64,000 bases of DNA from Paenibacillus_AA sp045062745 (GCF_045062745.1 NZ_JBJGED010000020.1:85424-149423); one strand, 5' to 3'; positions 49,568 through 58,635 are shown, counted from the first letter of the stretch. Program-made: numbers and translations. Notes: generated by a model from the sequence alone, not told the origin.

Positions 49568-50933
49568 GCCGCACCATTATCAAGAATACGCAACGGCCCG
49601 CATACTAGACACCCCCTATCTCGCGTTACTTCTCGAGATGGGCCTGGGCAAGACGGTATCGACACTATCCGCTATTGATCAACTGCTGCACGACTACTTC
49701 GATGCGGAGCGCGTGCTGGTGATCGCGCCGCTGCGGGTAGCCGATGACACTTGGGCCAGAGAGGTCAGCAAATGGGACCATCTCCGTCACCTGAGAATCT
49801 CGAAAGTGCTGGGATCGGCTGAACAACGGCGGCGGGCACTTCGGGCGCCGGCGGACATCTGGATCATCAATCGGGAGAACGTCGAATGGCTGGTTAGCGA
49901 GTACGGCAGCAAGTGGCCGTTTGACACGGTCATCGTCGACGAGGTGAGCAGCTTCAAGAACCACCAGTCAAAGCGGTTTAAAGCGTTGCGGCGCGTCCGT
50001 CCTTTTATCCGTCGACTGGTTGGCCTGACCGGCACTCCAGCGCCAAACAGCCTGATGGACTTGTGGGCGCCGGTGTACTTGCTGGATCAGGGGGAGCGGC
50101 TTGGCAAAACCATTACCGGATTCAGAGATCGGTACTTTACGGCCGGCGCCCGTAGCGGTCATGTCGTTTACGACTGGAAAGCCAAGAAAGAGGCCGAGGA
50201 GCGCATTTACGAGGCGATCGGCGACATCGCGGTCAGCATGAAGGCGGCGGATTGGCTTGAACTGCCGGAGCGGATCGATCGCGCAGTGCCCGTTAAGCTA
50301 TCCGGCGAGGCACAGGCGCTGTACAAGAAACTGGAACGTGATCTACTGCTTCCATACGCTGATGCCGATGTCGTGGCCCAGACTGCCGCTGTCCTTAGTA
50401 ACAAGCTGCTGCAGATGGCCTCCGGCGCCGTCTACGACGAAGAGCGCGGTGTTAAACTGATCCACGACGCCAAGCTGGATTCATTGGAGGATATCATCGA
50501 GGCAGCACAGGGAAAGCCGGTCATGGTGTTTTACAACTACAAGCATAGTCTTGAACGGATCCAGGAACGCTTCCCGCAAGCCCGAATCCTACGGAAGGGC
50601 AAGGACGGGAACGAGGACATCCGGGCATGGAATAACGACGAGATCCCGTTGCTTCTCCTGCATCCGAAGTCAGCCGGTCACGGCCTTAACCTGCAGGAAT
50701 CAAGCTGCCAGACGGTTGTCTGGTATGACCAGATTTGGAGCCTGGAAGAGGACCAGCAGGCCAACGCCCGGGTGCACCGGCAGGGCCAGAAGAGACGGAT
50801 CGTTGTCATGCGTCTAGTAGCCGAAGGTACGATGGACGAAGAGGCTGTCGCGGCATTGGAGCGGAAGGCGGCAGGACAAAACGAACTGATGGAGGCCGTC
50901 AAGGCCCGAATAGAGAGGGTGAGAGCATCATGA
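49557..50933 (+). CDS. SNF2-type DEAD/DEAH helicase
   Basis: 458 residues. Motif I EMGLGKTVS (K32), motif II VDEVSSFKN (D128, E129), motif III LVGLTGTPAPN, and the C-terminal RecA-like lobe with SAGHGLNLQE and ARVHRQGQKR (motifs V and VI). It is the compact SNF2 helicase that follows VRR-NUC in many siphoviral replication modules. Fork remodelling is its likely role. Confidence 0.93.
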   Translation: MKYKPHHYQEYATARILDTPYLALLLEMGLGKTVSTLSAIDQLLHDYFDAERVLVIAPLRVADDTWAREVSKWDHLRHLRISKVLGSAEQRRRALRAPADIWIINRENVEWLVSEYGSKWPFDTVIVDEVSSFKNHQSKRFKALRRVRPFIRRLVGLTGTPAPNSLMDLWAPVYLLDQGERLGKTITGFRDRYFTAGARSGHVVYDWKAKKEAEERIYEAIGDIAVSMKAADWLELPERIDRAVPVKLSGEAQALYKKLERDLLLPYADADVVAQTAAVLSNKLLQMASGAVYDEERGVKLIHDAKLDSLEDIIEAAQGKPVMVFYNYKHSLERIQERFPQARILRKGKDGNEDIRAWNNDEIPLLLLHPKSAGHGLNLQESSCQTVVWYDQIWSLEEDQQANARVHRQGQKRRIVVMRLVAEGTMDEEAVAALERKAAGQNELMEAVKARIERVRAS

Positions 50934-51145
50934 GCGTGTGTAGTGTACCGAATTGCAAGAAAGTAGCACACGAGTCGTGGGCGACCGTGTCCGTCTGCTA
51001 CGGTCACCGCGATGAGATCGAGGATGAGTTCGTGAAGTATTATGCCAAGAAAATCGGCGCTGATGAGCGGGAGACGTACTTGTCGATCTACAGACTAACG
51101 CCTTGGGGACGGATAGCGGAGCGGAAAGCTATGAAAAGGGGCTGA
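50930..51145 (+). CDS. Small phage protein with putative zinc-binding cysteines
   Basis: 71 residues. Two CxxxxC-type pairs near the start (VCSVPNCKK, then VCYGH) could bind zinc; the rest is helical and basic. ATG 50930 overlaps the helicase stop (ATGA) and has a GAGAGGGTGAG SD. Function unknown. Confidence 0.65.
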   Translation: MSVCSVPNCKKVAHESWATVSVCYGHRDEIEDEFVKYYAKKIGADERETYLSIYRLTPWGRIAERKAMKRG

Positions 51146-51149
51146 TCAA

Positions 51150-51635
51150 ATGACCTGGGTCGATAAGCTTGTACGAGAGTACGCAGCCGGAAAAAGGGAG
51201 CTGGTCGCCTATCGCAAAAAGCTAGAAAACACCGATCGGTCCGAAGCTGAGGAGATGGAGCTTGAGACCGTGAAGGGCATGATCTCCGATCTGCAGTACG
51301 GAATCGATTGGATGCGGTCCGGCCGGCGTCCCGGGTCCGTTCGAGGATATGATTCGCATGACGCCTATCGGTTTGCGGAGCTGCGGGACATGGACTTACT
51401 TCCAGCGTTGGATCTCTCCATTCCAGAGCCGCCACGGCCAGAACTTACGGCGGATCAGAAGCTAATGCTAGTGAACGTGTTACTGAAACTGTCAGCACGG
51501 GAGCGACAATGCTTCCTGATGCATGCGGTTCAGAGAATGAGTGAGCGAGAGATTGCAGACGAGCTAAAGGTGTCTAGGAGGTCTGTAAGGATATTCATAG
51601 AGAGGGCACGAGACAAGGTGCAGCAAGCGATTTGA
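51150..51635 (+). CDS. Phage late regulator, sigma-70 region 4-like
   Basis: 161 residues. The C-terminal ~55 residues (LLKLSARERQCFLMHAVQRMSEREIADELKVS, shown here in part, then RRSVRIFIERARDKVQ) form a sigma region 4/LuxR-like helix-turn-helix. The N-terminal half is a charged helix. ArpU- and Xpf-like proteins of this design sit just before the terminase genes and switch on late transcription. Tandem repeats start seven bases after its stop. Confidence 0.82.
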   Translation: MTWVDKLVREYAAGKRELVAYRKKLENTDRSEAEEMELETVKGMISDLQYGIDWMRSGRRPGSVRGYDSHDAYRFAELRDMDLLPALDLSIPEPPRPELTADQKLMLVNVLLKLSARERQCFLMHAVQRMSEREIADELKVSRRSVRIFIERARDKVQQAI

Positions 51636-51641
51636 GCATTT

Positions 51642-51663
51642 TTGTCGCCCGCTTGTCGCCCGA
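51642..51663. promoter_or_regulatory. Tandem 11-bp repeats, candidate late-activator site
   Basis: TTGTCGCCCG occurs twice with an 11-base period (51642 and 51653), one helical turn apart. TATAGT follows at 51673-51678 and TATATT at 51686-51691, either of which could be a -10. The 51636-51880 gap also has two hairpins and no gene I can support. Confidence 0.55.
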
Positions 51664-51756
51664 TTTGGCGTATATAGTGAGGGGGTATATTCGAACCGGA
51701 CCGCGAATCGTCGCATCCATTAGCCGGATGAATCGAATGCGACCCCAACACACAGT

Positions 51757-51783
51757 GAGCCGTCCATGTGGCGGCTCTTTGTT
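51757..51783 (+). terminator. Hairpin with short U-run
   Basis: GAGCCG (51757-51762) pairs with CGGCTC (51772-51777), followed by TTTGTT. A modest intrinsic terminator between the late regulator and the packaging genes. Confidence 0.5.
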
Positions 51784-51789
51784 CTGAAC

Positions 51790-51824
51790 ATGAAAAAACC
51801 GCTAGGATACTTTCTCCAGCGGTT
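51790..51824 (-). terminator. Leftward-reading hairpin with U-run
   Basis: AACCGCT and AGCGGTT (51797-51803 with 51818-51824); on the minus strand the stem is followed by TTTTTT. No leftward gene is in front of it here, so its use is unclear. Confidence 0.45.
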
Positions 51825-51880
51825 CTTGTCTGGTGCTTCCGGTACAAGAGATAGATTACCATAATTTAGGATGATGGTCA

Positions 51881-52246
51881 ATGCCCAATAAACCAAAGCG
51901 ACCATGCGGTCGACCCGGGTGCCCTGAGCTTACGACGGAGCGGTATTGCACGGAGCATGCAAAGCTGGTAAGTCGAACAGTAGAACGCGAGCGCGGCACA
52001 GCGCATCAGCGGGGCTATACCAGTAGGTGGGCAAAGTACAGCAAAGCTTTTCTGAAGCGTAATCCGTTGTGCGCATGCGAGGAGTGCAAGGCGCTGCCGG
52101 TTCCACGAGTAGCTGAGGTCACAGACCACATTGTACCGCATAAGGGCGACTCGAAACTGTTCTGGGATCCGAAGAATCATCAGCCCATGGCGAAGCGATG
52201 CCATGACAGGAAGACGGCCAAAGAGGATGGAGGGTTTGGGAGATGA
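51881..52246 (+). CDS. Phage HNH endonuclease
   Basis: 121 residues. HNH core VTDHIVPHKGDSKLFWDPKN (DH, N) and MAKRCHDRKT (H), with N-terminal cysteine pairs (PCGRPGCPE and RYCTEH) and a CACEEC pair for structural zinc. HNH proteins next to terminase genes assist cutting of packaged DNA in many HK97-type phages. ATG 51881 has a weak SD. The stop overlaps the next ATG. Confidence 0.93.
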   Translation: MPNKPKRPCGRPGCPELTTERYCTEHAKLVSRTVERERGTAHQRGYTSRWAKYSKAFLKRNPLCACEECKALPVPRVAEVTDHIVPHKGDSKLFWDPKNHQPMAKRCHDRKTAKEDGGFGR

Positions 52247-52407
52247 AACCAGGTAGCTTGACGCTGTCTATAACCGGAATGCCGATTGTACAAGAGCTTT
52301 GCCAGACGCTAATCGATGTGTCGAAAGACGAGCGCATACCGGTACAGGTTCGGGAAGAGCTTTGCGATAGGGTCAATAACATCTTGGAACGGATGACAAC
52401 AGAGTGA
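52243..52407 (+). CDS. Small phage protein (54 aa)
   Basis: ATG 52243 overlaps the HNH stop (ATGA) and has TTTGGGAG upstream. The product (SITGMPIVQELCQTLIDVSK, then IPVQVREELCDRVNN) is mostly helical with two cysteines. No family recognised; placement supports it. Confidence 0.55.
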   Translation: MKPGSLTLSITGMPIVQELCQTLIDVSKDERIPVQVREELCDRVNNILERMTTE

Positions 52408-52414
52408 CCAAAAC

Positions 52415-52432
52415 ACTTTAGACAACTAAAGT
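52415..52432. repeat. Inverted repeat ACTTTAG-N4-CTAAAGT
   Basis: A perfect 7-bp dyad in the gap before the terminase genes, with a third CTTTAGT about eight bases on. It could be an operator or a small RNA hairpin. Confidence 0.5.
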
Positions 52433-52458
52433 AAATCGCTTTAGTACGGTGAAGGGTA

Positions 52459-52512
52459 GGGGGCCAAAAATCTCTAGGAGCTTAGTGCCAAGAGACCGGC
52501 GGCCCCTTTTTT
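52459..52512 (+). terminator. Possible terminator or structured leader before the terminase genes
   Basis: GGGGGCC (52459-52465) can pair with GGCCCC (52501-52506) around a loop with an inner TCTCT/AGAGA stem, followed by TTTTTT. The large loop makes it more like a structured leader than a plain terminator. Confidence 0.45.
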
Positions 52513-52558
52513 GCGAAGGAAATTCCCCACTGAAATTTTCAGAAAGGAGGTGCCGGCG

Positions 52559-53068
52559 ATGTCTGGACGGCGACAACCGACAAATCTGCTCTTGCTCAAA
52601 GGCAAGAAGCATCTAACCAAAGACGAAATCAAAGACAGGCAAGCGAAAGAGGTTAAGGCAGCAGCTGACAACGTCCAGCCGCCGGACTACCTCCCGAAAA
52701 AGTTGAAAGAGGAGTTTACGGAAATCGCGAACGAGCTGCTCCGCATCGATCTCATGTCCAACTTGGACTGCGATGCGTTGGCTCGTTTTTTGTTGGCGCG
52801 TGAACAGTACGTGAAGCTCAGCCGGGCGCTCCGGAACACACCGGCGACTCAGCGGGTTAAGCACCCGGTAACAGGGAAGCAGCTCACGCTCTCGAACGAG
52901 ACCTATTCCGAGATCTTGCTTAGCGTCGATAAGCTGTTCAAGCAATGCCGGCAGGCGGCGGCTGACCTTGGGTTGACGATTAGCTCGCGCTGCCGGCTCG
53001 TGGTGCCGAAGGCGCCGGAGGATAAACCGAAGTCGGCTGATGAGCAGCTGTTCGGAGGCGCCTTATGA
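52559..53068 (+). CDS. Terminase small subunit, P27 family
   Basis: 169 residues. MSGRRQPTNLLLLKGKKHL is the typical basic start of P27-family TerS, followed by PPDYLPKKLKEEFTEIANEL and a helical core (TYSEILLSVDKLFKQCRQAA). It recognises phage DNA for packaging. ATG 52559 has AAGGAGGTG eight bases upstream; an earlier in-frame start lies in the leader. The stop overlaps the TerL start. Confidence 0.92.
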   Translation: MSGRRQPTNLLLLKGKKHLTKDEIKDRQAKEVKAAADNVQPPDYLPKKLKEEFTEIANELLRIDLMSNLDCDALARFLLAREQYVKLSRALRNTPATQRVKHPVTGKQLTLSNETYSEILLSVDKLFKQCRQAAADLGLTISSRCRLVVPKAPEDKPKSADEQLFGGAL

Positions 53069-54759
53069 TCGGCGTCGACGAACTGATCGAAAGCCTGGGG
53101 CGCTATGCCGAGGACGTTGTTGACGGCCGGATCACGGCATGCAAGAAGCACCGCGCCGCCTGCGACCGTTTCCTCACGGACTTGCAGAACAGCGAGCGTG
53201 AGGATTATCCATTCCGATTCGACGTGGACGAAGTCTACAGGTTCTACCGATGGGCGCGGATGTTCAAGCACAGCAAGGGCGTGCTCGCCAGTCAGCCGAT
53301 CGAGCTGACACCGTTCCAGTTATTCGTTACCGGCAACATCTTCGGCTGGAAGCGTAAAGGCTCCGGGCTACGGCGCTTCCGCAAGGCATATATCCAGTTG
53401 GCACGAAAGAACGCGAAGTCGCAGCTGCTCGCGCTGATTGGGAGTTATGAGACGTTCCTCTCACCAGAGCAGAGCGAAACCTACATCGCTGGCTGGGGGC
53501 GGGAGCAATCCAGCATCGTCTATGGCGAGGTGCTGACGCAGATTCAAGGCGTCGAGATGCTCGCCGGTAAGTTCACGGACGCATACGGCCGGATCCGGCA
53601 CCTCAAGAGCGGCAGCGTTATTCAGCCGCTCTCGAAAGAGGCCCGCAAGACCGGTGACGGTAAAAACCCGAGCCTGGGGATCGTTGACGAGTATCACGTC
53701 CATGAGACAAGCGAGATTTACGACGTCCTAATCTCCGGTATGGTGGCGCGACCGAACCCACTGCTCGTAATCATCACAACAGCCGGCTTCGATATGGCGA
53801 AGCCTTGTTTCACAGAGTACCAGTACGTATCCGACATCATCGATCCCGACAGCCAGACGGAGAACGAAGAATACTTCGTGATGATCTGCGAGCTCGACAA
53901 GGACGACGACATCAAAGACGAACGGAACTGGGCCAAGGCGAACCCGATCGTATGCACATACGACGAGGGCATGGCGTTCCTCCGGAGCGAAATGCAGGCT
54001 GCACTTGATGTGCCGGAGAAAATGCGTAATTTTCTCACAAAAAACATGAATTTGTGGGTGGATCAGAAGGATAACGGCTATATGCCTATGGACGCTTGGC
54101 GGGCTTGCGGGAAGAATGATCTGCCGGATCTCTCGGTCCGGGATTGCTATATTGGTGTGGACTTGTCCCAGAAGATCGACTTGACCAGCATCGGAGGCGT
54201 CGTCCCGCTCGGCGACGGTCGTGTCTACGTTTGGCAGCACAGTTTCATCCCAGAGGATACGCTCGCGGCCAAGCGCAAGACGGATAAATTCGACTACGAC
54301 CTGGCGATCAAGCAAGGGGCGCTGACGGTTACGCCGGGAGCCGTTGTTGATTATCGGTTTATCCAGGCGCATCTCAAGCGCGTCATGGCTGAGAACCTCT
54401 GGACGGCTAAGGAAGTCTGCTACGACCCCTACAACGCGACGCAGTTCGCGCAGGAGATGGAGAGCGAAGGGTACACGATGATCGAGATCCGGCAGGGCGT
54501 TCGGACGCTTTCAGAGCCTACCAAGCACCTACGTGAGCTCGTCAAGTCCGGCCGACTGATCCATGACGGCGACCGGCTGCTAACTTGGGCGGTGGGTAAT
54601 GCGGTCATCCGGCAGGACCATAACGAGAACATCCAGCTCGACAAGGACAAGAGCACGAACCGGATCGACCCGATCGCAGCGATCATAAATGCTATGGTAC
54701 GCGCGATGGTAATCGAGCAAGAGTCGATATACAACAACCGCGGACTGCTGATCCTGTGA
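53065..54759 (+). CDS. Terminase large subunit
   Basis: 564 residues. The ATPase has a deviant P-loop QLARKNAKSQ (~111-120) as in the HK97/T4-like TerL group with K...SQ endings, and Walker B LGIVDEYH (D208, E209). The nuclease domain starts near CYIGVDLSQKIDLT, with further acidic residues in VCYDPYNA and TNRIDPIAA. It powers and cuts DNA during packaging. It overlaps TerS by four bases. Confidence 0.95.
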   Translation: MIGVDELIESLGRYAEDVVDGRITACKKHRAACDRFLTDLQNSEREDYPFRFDVDEVYRFYRWARMFKHSKGVLASQPIELTPFQLFVTGNIFGWKRKGSGLRRFRKAYIQLARKNAKSQLLALIGSYETFLSPEQSETYIAGWGREQSSIVYGEVLTQIQGVEMLAGKFTDAYGRIRHLKSGSVIQPLSKEARKTGDGKNPSLGIVDEYHVHETSEIYDVLISGMVARPNPLLVIITTAGFDMAKPCFTEYQYVSDIIDPDSQTENEEYFVMICELDKDDDIKDERNWAKANPIVCTYDEGMAFLRSEMQAALDVPEKMRNFLTKNMNLWVDQKDNGYMPMDAWRACGKNDLPDLSVRDCYIGVDLSQKIDLTSIGGVVPLGDGRVYVWQHSFIPEDTLAAKRKTDKFDYDLAIKQGALTVTPGAVVDYRFIQAHLKRVMAENLWTAKEVCYDPYNATQFAQEMESEGYTMIEIRQGVRTLSEPTKHLRELVKSGRLIHDGDRLLTWAVGNAVIRQDHNENIQLDKDKSTNRIDPIAAIINAMVRAMVIEQESIYNNRGLLIL

Positions 54760-54772
54760 GGGAGGTGATATT

Positions 54773-56050
54773 TTGGCATGGTGGAAGTTTTGGGCGTCTG
54801 AGAGACGAAGTTATCATGTATATAACGGCAACGGATCGGGCTGGGACGTGTTTGGCTCGGCGCCGGTTTCGGCCGGTGTGAGCGTGACGGAGCAGAACGC
54901 ATCGGAGCTGACGGCGGTCGGCGCCGCGATCCGAATTTTGAGCGAGTCGATCGCCTCGCTGCCGCTGCCAGTGTATAAGCGAACGAAGGACGGTGGTCGG
55001 GAGCGAGCGCCGGATCATCCGCTTTATACGATTTTGCACGATGCGCCGAATCCACTGATGACGGCCATGACGTTTCGGGAGCTCATGATGAGCCACGTTC
55101 TGACCTGGGGCAACGCCTACGCCGAAATTGAGTGGGACGAAGCCGGCAAGGTCCGGGCGCTCTGGCCGCTCGAGCCGGACAAGACTGAGCCGAAATTTGA
55201 CCGTGTGAAGCGAGAGCTGGTCTATGTCACGCAGATCGGGGCTGACAAAGTCACGCTGCCGGCATATCGAGTTTTCCATTTGTCAGGCCTCGGGACGGAC
55301 GGCATCAAAGGCAAGAGTCCGATCCAGCAGCACCGAGAGGCGATCGGCCTCGCCAAAGCAACCGAGAAATACGGGGCGACATACTTTGGGAATGGTGCCC
55401 GGCCGAGCGGCGTGCTCGAGACGGATCAAGTCCTGAAAGACCAGGACGCCGTTACACGATTGCGCACGAACTGGTCGGAGGTTTACGGCGGGGCGGCGAA
55501 TGCGCACAAGGTTGCGGTACTCGAGGGCGGGCTCAAGTACAAACCGATTAGCCTGCCGCCCGAGGACAGCCAATTCCTACAGACCCGGAAATTCCAGCTA
55601 TCCGAGATCGCACGGATTTTCCGCATCCCGCCGCATCTCCTGGGGGACTTGGAAAAGGCGACTTTCTCCAACATCGAACAGCAGAGCCTAGAATTCGTGG
55701 TCCATACGCTCCGGTCGTGGCTGGTTCGCTGGGAGCAGGCCATATCCAGTCGCCTGCTGACGCCTTCGGAGCGGAAAAAATACTTTGCCGAGCATAACGT
55801 GGACGGCCTGCTGCGCGGCGACATCAAGAGCCGATACGAAGCGTATCAGATCGCCAGGCAGAACGGCTGGATGAGTGCAAACGTCATCGCAAAACTGGAG
55901 AATTTGCCGCTGATCCCGAAAGAGGAGGGTGGCGATGCGTACCTCGTCAACTCAGCGATGATGCCAATCAGTACGCTGTTGAAAGGGGGTGAAGGGAATG
56001 AACAAGGAGCGCCGAACACTAATGGCACCGATGGAGTTGCGGAAGGCTGA
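54773..56050 (+). CDS. HK97-family portal protein
   Basis: 425 residues. TTG 54773 has GGGAGGTGAT upstream. SIASLPLPVYKRTKDG, PLYTILHDAPNPLMTAMTF and NAYAEIEWDEAGKV are typical of the HK97 portal, as is FRIPPHLLGDLEKATFSNIE. Twelve copies form the DNA entry ring. Its end overlaps the protease gene, as is usual in this gene order. Confidence 0.95.
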   Translation: MAWWKFWASERRSYHVYNGNGSGWDVFGSAPVSAGVSVTEQNASELTAVGAAIRILSESIASLPLPVYKRTKDGGRERAPDHPLYTILHDAPNPLMTAMTFRELMMSHVLTWGNAYAEIEWDEAGKVRALWPLEPDKTEPKFDRVKRELVYVTQIGADKVTLPAYRVFHLSGLGTDGIKGKSPIQQHREAIGLAKATEKYGATYFGNGARPSGVLETDQVLKDQDAVTRLRTNWSEVYGGAANAHKVAVLEGGLKYKPISLPPEDSQFLQTRKFQLSEIARIFRIPPHLLGDLEKATFSNIEQQSLEFVVHTLRSWLVRWEQAISSRLLTPSERKKYFAEHNVDGLLRGDIKSRYEAYQIARQNGWMSANVIAKLENLPLIPKEEGGDAYLVNSAMMPISTLLKGGEGNEQGAPNTNGTDGVAEG

Positions 56051-56639
56051 CGACGGCACAGAGTTTATCGAGGCGTATGCCCTAAAATTCGGGCGAGAAT
56101 CGGACAATCTTGGCTGGTATACGCCGGTTTATGAGAAAATCGATGCAAAAGCACTCGATAACGCTGACATGTCCAACGTGGTGGCTCTTTTTAACCATAA
56201 CAGCAATCTAATCTTGGGCAGGAACACTGTAGCATCCGGCAAAGGCCGTGTTGAGCTCGAGGTGGACGGCATTGGCCTGAAGTGGCGATGCACGCCAACC
56301 GATACCACATACAGCCGCGATTTGTTGGAGAACATGAGGGCCGGCGTCGTCAATCAATGCAGCTTTGCGTTCTCGTTGGATATGGATGACGATGAGGCGG
56401 ACCTTTGGGCTTACAACAAAGAGCGCGGCGCCTATGAGAGGACCATCATGAAGATCGAGCGGCTCTATGACGTTTCGGTCGTCACGACTCCGGCCTATCC
56501 CGACACTGAGGCGGTACTCTCGCAGCGGTCAAAAGACAAGATTGAGTCCTTAAAGCGCAGTTTGGAGCCGCCAAAAGCGACCGCACCGGACCAGCGCTTT
56601 TTTGATTACCTGAAAATTATTAAATCAATGGAGGTATGA
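55998..56639 (+). CDS. HK97-family prohead protease
   Basis: 213 residues. The catalytic histidine is H67 in VALFNHNSN and the serine S122 in VNQCSFAF, the U35/S78 pattern. MELRKADDGTEFIEAYALKFG is the usual start. It cleaves the N-terminal arm of the capsid protein during maturation. ATG 55998 is eight bases from AAAGGGGG; an in-frame GTG at 55989 overlaps that SD. Confidence 0.93.
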   Translation: MNKERRTLMAPMELRKADDGTEFIEAYALKFGRESDNLGWYTPVYEKIDAKALDNADMSNVVALFNHNSNLILGRNTVASGKGRVELEVDGIGLKWRCTPTDTTYSRDLLENMRAGVVNQCSFAFSLDMDDDEADLWAYNKERGAYERTIMKIERLYDVSVVTTPAYPDTEAVLSQRSKDKIESLKRSLEPPKATAPDQRFFDYLKIIKSMEV

Positions 56640-56646
56640 TCAAAAA

Positions 56647-57879
56647 ATGGCAAACATTCATTCGATTGTTGAAATGCGCCAAAAGCGCGCGGGCTTGGTA
56701 AAGCAGATGGAAGAGGTATTGGACCGCGCAAGAAATGAGCAGCGGGCATTGTCCGCTGATGAAAACGTGCAAGTCGATAAGATTATCGCGGATGAAGTCG
56801 AACTCCGCAAGCAAATCGAGCGCGAAGAATGGCTCGAGGAGCGCAATGCGGAGCTTTCCGGCCACGAAAACCGCGACAAAGCCGCTGACAAAGAGCGCCG
56901 CGAGAAAACTGACTACCAACAAGCTTTTAAACGCTGGCTCCAAGTCGGCACGAACGAACTGACGCCGGAAGAGCGCTCAATCATGATGGAAAAGCGGGCT
57001 CTATCCACGACGGGCGGGAGCGGCTCCCAAGGCGGCTACACGATCCCGCAGGGCTTCTATGACGAACTGACGAAGGCAATGAAATGGTTCGGCGGCATGC
57101 GGAACGTCGCGAAGATCATTACGACCGAATCGGGTAATGTGCTCCCGATCCCATCCGCGAACGACACGACGAACGTCGGCGCAATCCTCGCGGAATCCAC
57201 GGCAGCAGCGTCGAATGTGGATCCGGTATTCGGCAGCGTGAACCTCGGCGCGTACAAGTACACGTCGAATATCGTGCTGGTGCCGATCGAACTGCTGCAA
57301 GACTCCGCGTTCAACTTGGAGTCGTACCTTGCTGAAATCCTCGGTGAGCGGATTGCCCGCATCAATAACACCCACTTTACGGTCGGGACGGGCACGGCCC
57401 AGCCTCGCGGCGTAGTCATCGACGCCACGCTCGGCAAAACGGGCACGACGGGTCAGACCACGTCGATCATTTACGACGACCTCGTCGATCTGGAGCATTC
57501 GGTCGACAAGGCGTACCGCCGTAAAGCGTCTTGGATGCTTCATGACACCTCGCTCGCCGCAGTCAAGAAGATCAAGGCATCGACGGGTGAGCCGCTGTTC
57601 GTACCGGGTATCGCTTATGGTGAACCGGACCGCATCCTCGGCTACACGTACGAGGTGAACAATGATGTCGCCACAATGGCGGCGAACGCGAAGTCGCTCC
57701 TATTCGGCGACTTCTCGAACTACTTCATCCGCGACGTTATGGATATGGCACTTGTCCGCTTTGGCGAGAAGTACATGGACGCCGCACAAGTCGGCTTCGT
57801 TGTCTTTTCCCGTGCAGACGGGCGCCTGGTCAACGCCGGCACGAACCCGATCAAATACTACGCTAACTCTGGGACCTAA
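56647..57879 (+). CDS. Major capsid protein, HK97 fold
   Basis: 410 residues. Residues 1-~105 form a charged coiled-coil delta domain (RQKRAGLVKQMEEVLDRARN) expected to be cut off by the protease. The mature part starts near TTGGSGSQGGYTIP and contains VLPIPSANDTTN, YTSNIVLVPIELLQDS and the late GFVVFSRADGRLVN. No separate scaffold gene is present, in line with an N-terminal built-in scaffold. A strong terminator follows. Confidence 0.95.
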   Translation: MANIHSIVEMRQKRAGLVKQMEEVLDRARNEQRALSADENVQVDKIIADEVELRKQIEREEWLEERNAELSGHENRDKAADKERREKTDYQQAFKRWLQVGTNELTPEERSIMMEKRALSTTGGSGSQGGYTIPQGFYDELTKAMKWFGGMRNVAKIITTESGNVLPIPSANDTTNVGAILAESTAAASNVDPVFGSVNLGAYKYTSNIVLVPIELLQDSAFNLESYLAEILGERIARINNTHFTVGTGTAQPRGVVIDATLGKTGTTGQTTSIIYDDLVDLEHSVDKAYRRKASWMLHDTSLAAVKKIKASTGEPLFVPGIAYGEPDRILGYTYEVNNDVATMAANAKSLLFGDFSNYFIRDVMDMALVRFGEKYMDAAQVGFVVFSRADGRLVNAGTNPIKYYANSGT

Positions 57880-57883
57880 TAAG

Positions 57884-57911
57884 AGCGGGGGCCTTCGGGC
57901 TCCCTTTTTCT
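57884..57911 (+). terminator. Terminator after the major capsid gene
   Basis: GGGGGCC-TTCG-GGCTCCC (57887-57904), a 7-bp stem with a TTCG tetraloop, then TTTTT. It probably lowers expression of the connector and tail genes relative to the capsid. Confidence 0.85.
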
Positions 57912-57928
57912 TAAAGGGAGGTGGCTTT

Positions 57929-58099
57929 ATGCTCGTAAAAATGAAAGTAAGCATGGCGGGCCCATATGAATCATGGGTGCCGGGTGATGAGCGGGACGTT
58001 CGTGAAGATATCGCGAAAGCCTGGGAAGCGGCCGGCATCGCAGACATCGTGGATCAGCCGAAACCGAAGCAGAAGGCGGCGAAGTCCAATGCCGACTAG
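57929..58099 (+). CDS. Small structural-region protein (56 aa)
   Basis: ATG 57929 with AAAGGGAGG upstream, overlapping the capsid terminator tail by position only. The protein (VSMAGPYESWVPGDERDVRED, shown in part, then AKAWEAAGIADIVDQ) looks like a small DNA-packaging or head-associated protein common after the capsid gene. It overlaps the connector gene by 11 bases. Confidence 0.7.
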   Translation: MLVKMKVSMAGPYESWVPGDERDVREDIAKAWEAAGIADIVDQPKPKQKAAKSNAD

Positions 58100-58634
58100 G
58101 GTCATCACGCCGCCGGCCGTCGAGCCGGTCACGCTGGCCGAGGTCAAAGCGCATCTTCGCATTGATTTCACGGACGATGACGTCTACCTCTCGGCACTTA
58201 TATCGGCCGCGAGGGATTACGCTGAGGGCTTCCAGCACCGGTCACTGGTTCCGCAAACGCTCGAGTATACGGACCATTGCTTCTCACCTGTTGTAAGGCT
58301 GCGGCGCGGTCCCGTCACCGAGATTGTGAGCGTATCGTATACCGCGATCGACGGATCAGAGCAGACGATCACGCCAGCGGACTACACACTCACTAGCAAT
58401 GACGAACTGATCCCGAAGTACGGCACGTACTGGCCGCTTACCATTGGGTACGGGGACGCGGTGCGGATCCGATACAAAGCGGGCTATACCGATGTGCCAT
58501 GCGCGACCAAACAAGCGATGCTCCTACTCATCGGTCACTGGTATGAGAATCGCGAATCAGTTACGGTTGGCAGGACTGCAGTGGAGCTCCCGCTTGCCGC
58601 TACAAGTCTACTCTGGATGGATAGGACGTGGTGA
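58089..58634 (+). CDS. Head-tail connector protein (gp6/YqbG-like)
   Basis: 181 residues. VEPVTLAEVKAHLRID, then DVYLSALISAARDYAEGF is the common start of HK97 gp6-type connectors, with a C-terminal helix pair (TKQAMLLLIGHWYENRESV). It forms the ring under the portal. The SD is weak and the start lies inside the preceding gene, so translation is likely coupled. Confidence 0.9.
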   Translation: MPTRVITPPAVEPVTLAEVKAHLRIDFTDDDVYLSALISAARDYAEGFQHRSLVPQTLEYTDHCFSPVVRLRRGPVTEIVSVSYTAIDGSEQTITPADYTLTSNDELIPKYGTYWPLTIGYGDAVRIRYKAGYTDVPCATKQAMLLLIGHWYENRESVTVGRTAVELPLAATSLLWMDRTW

Positions 58635-58635
58635 C

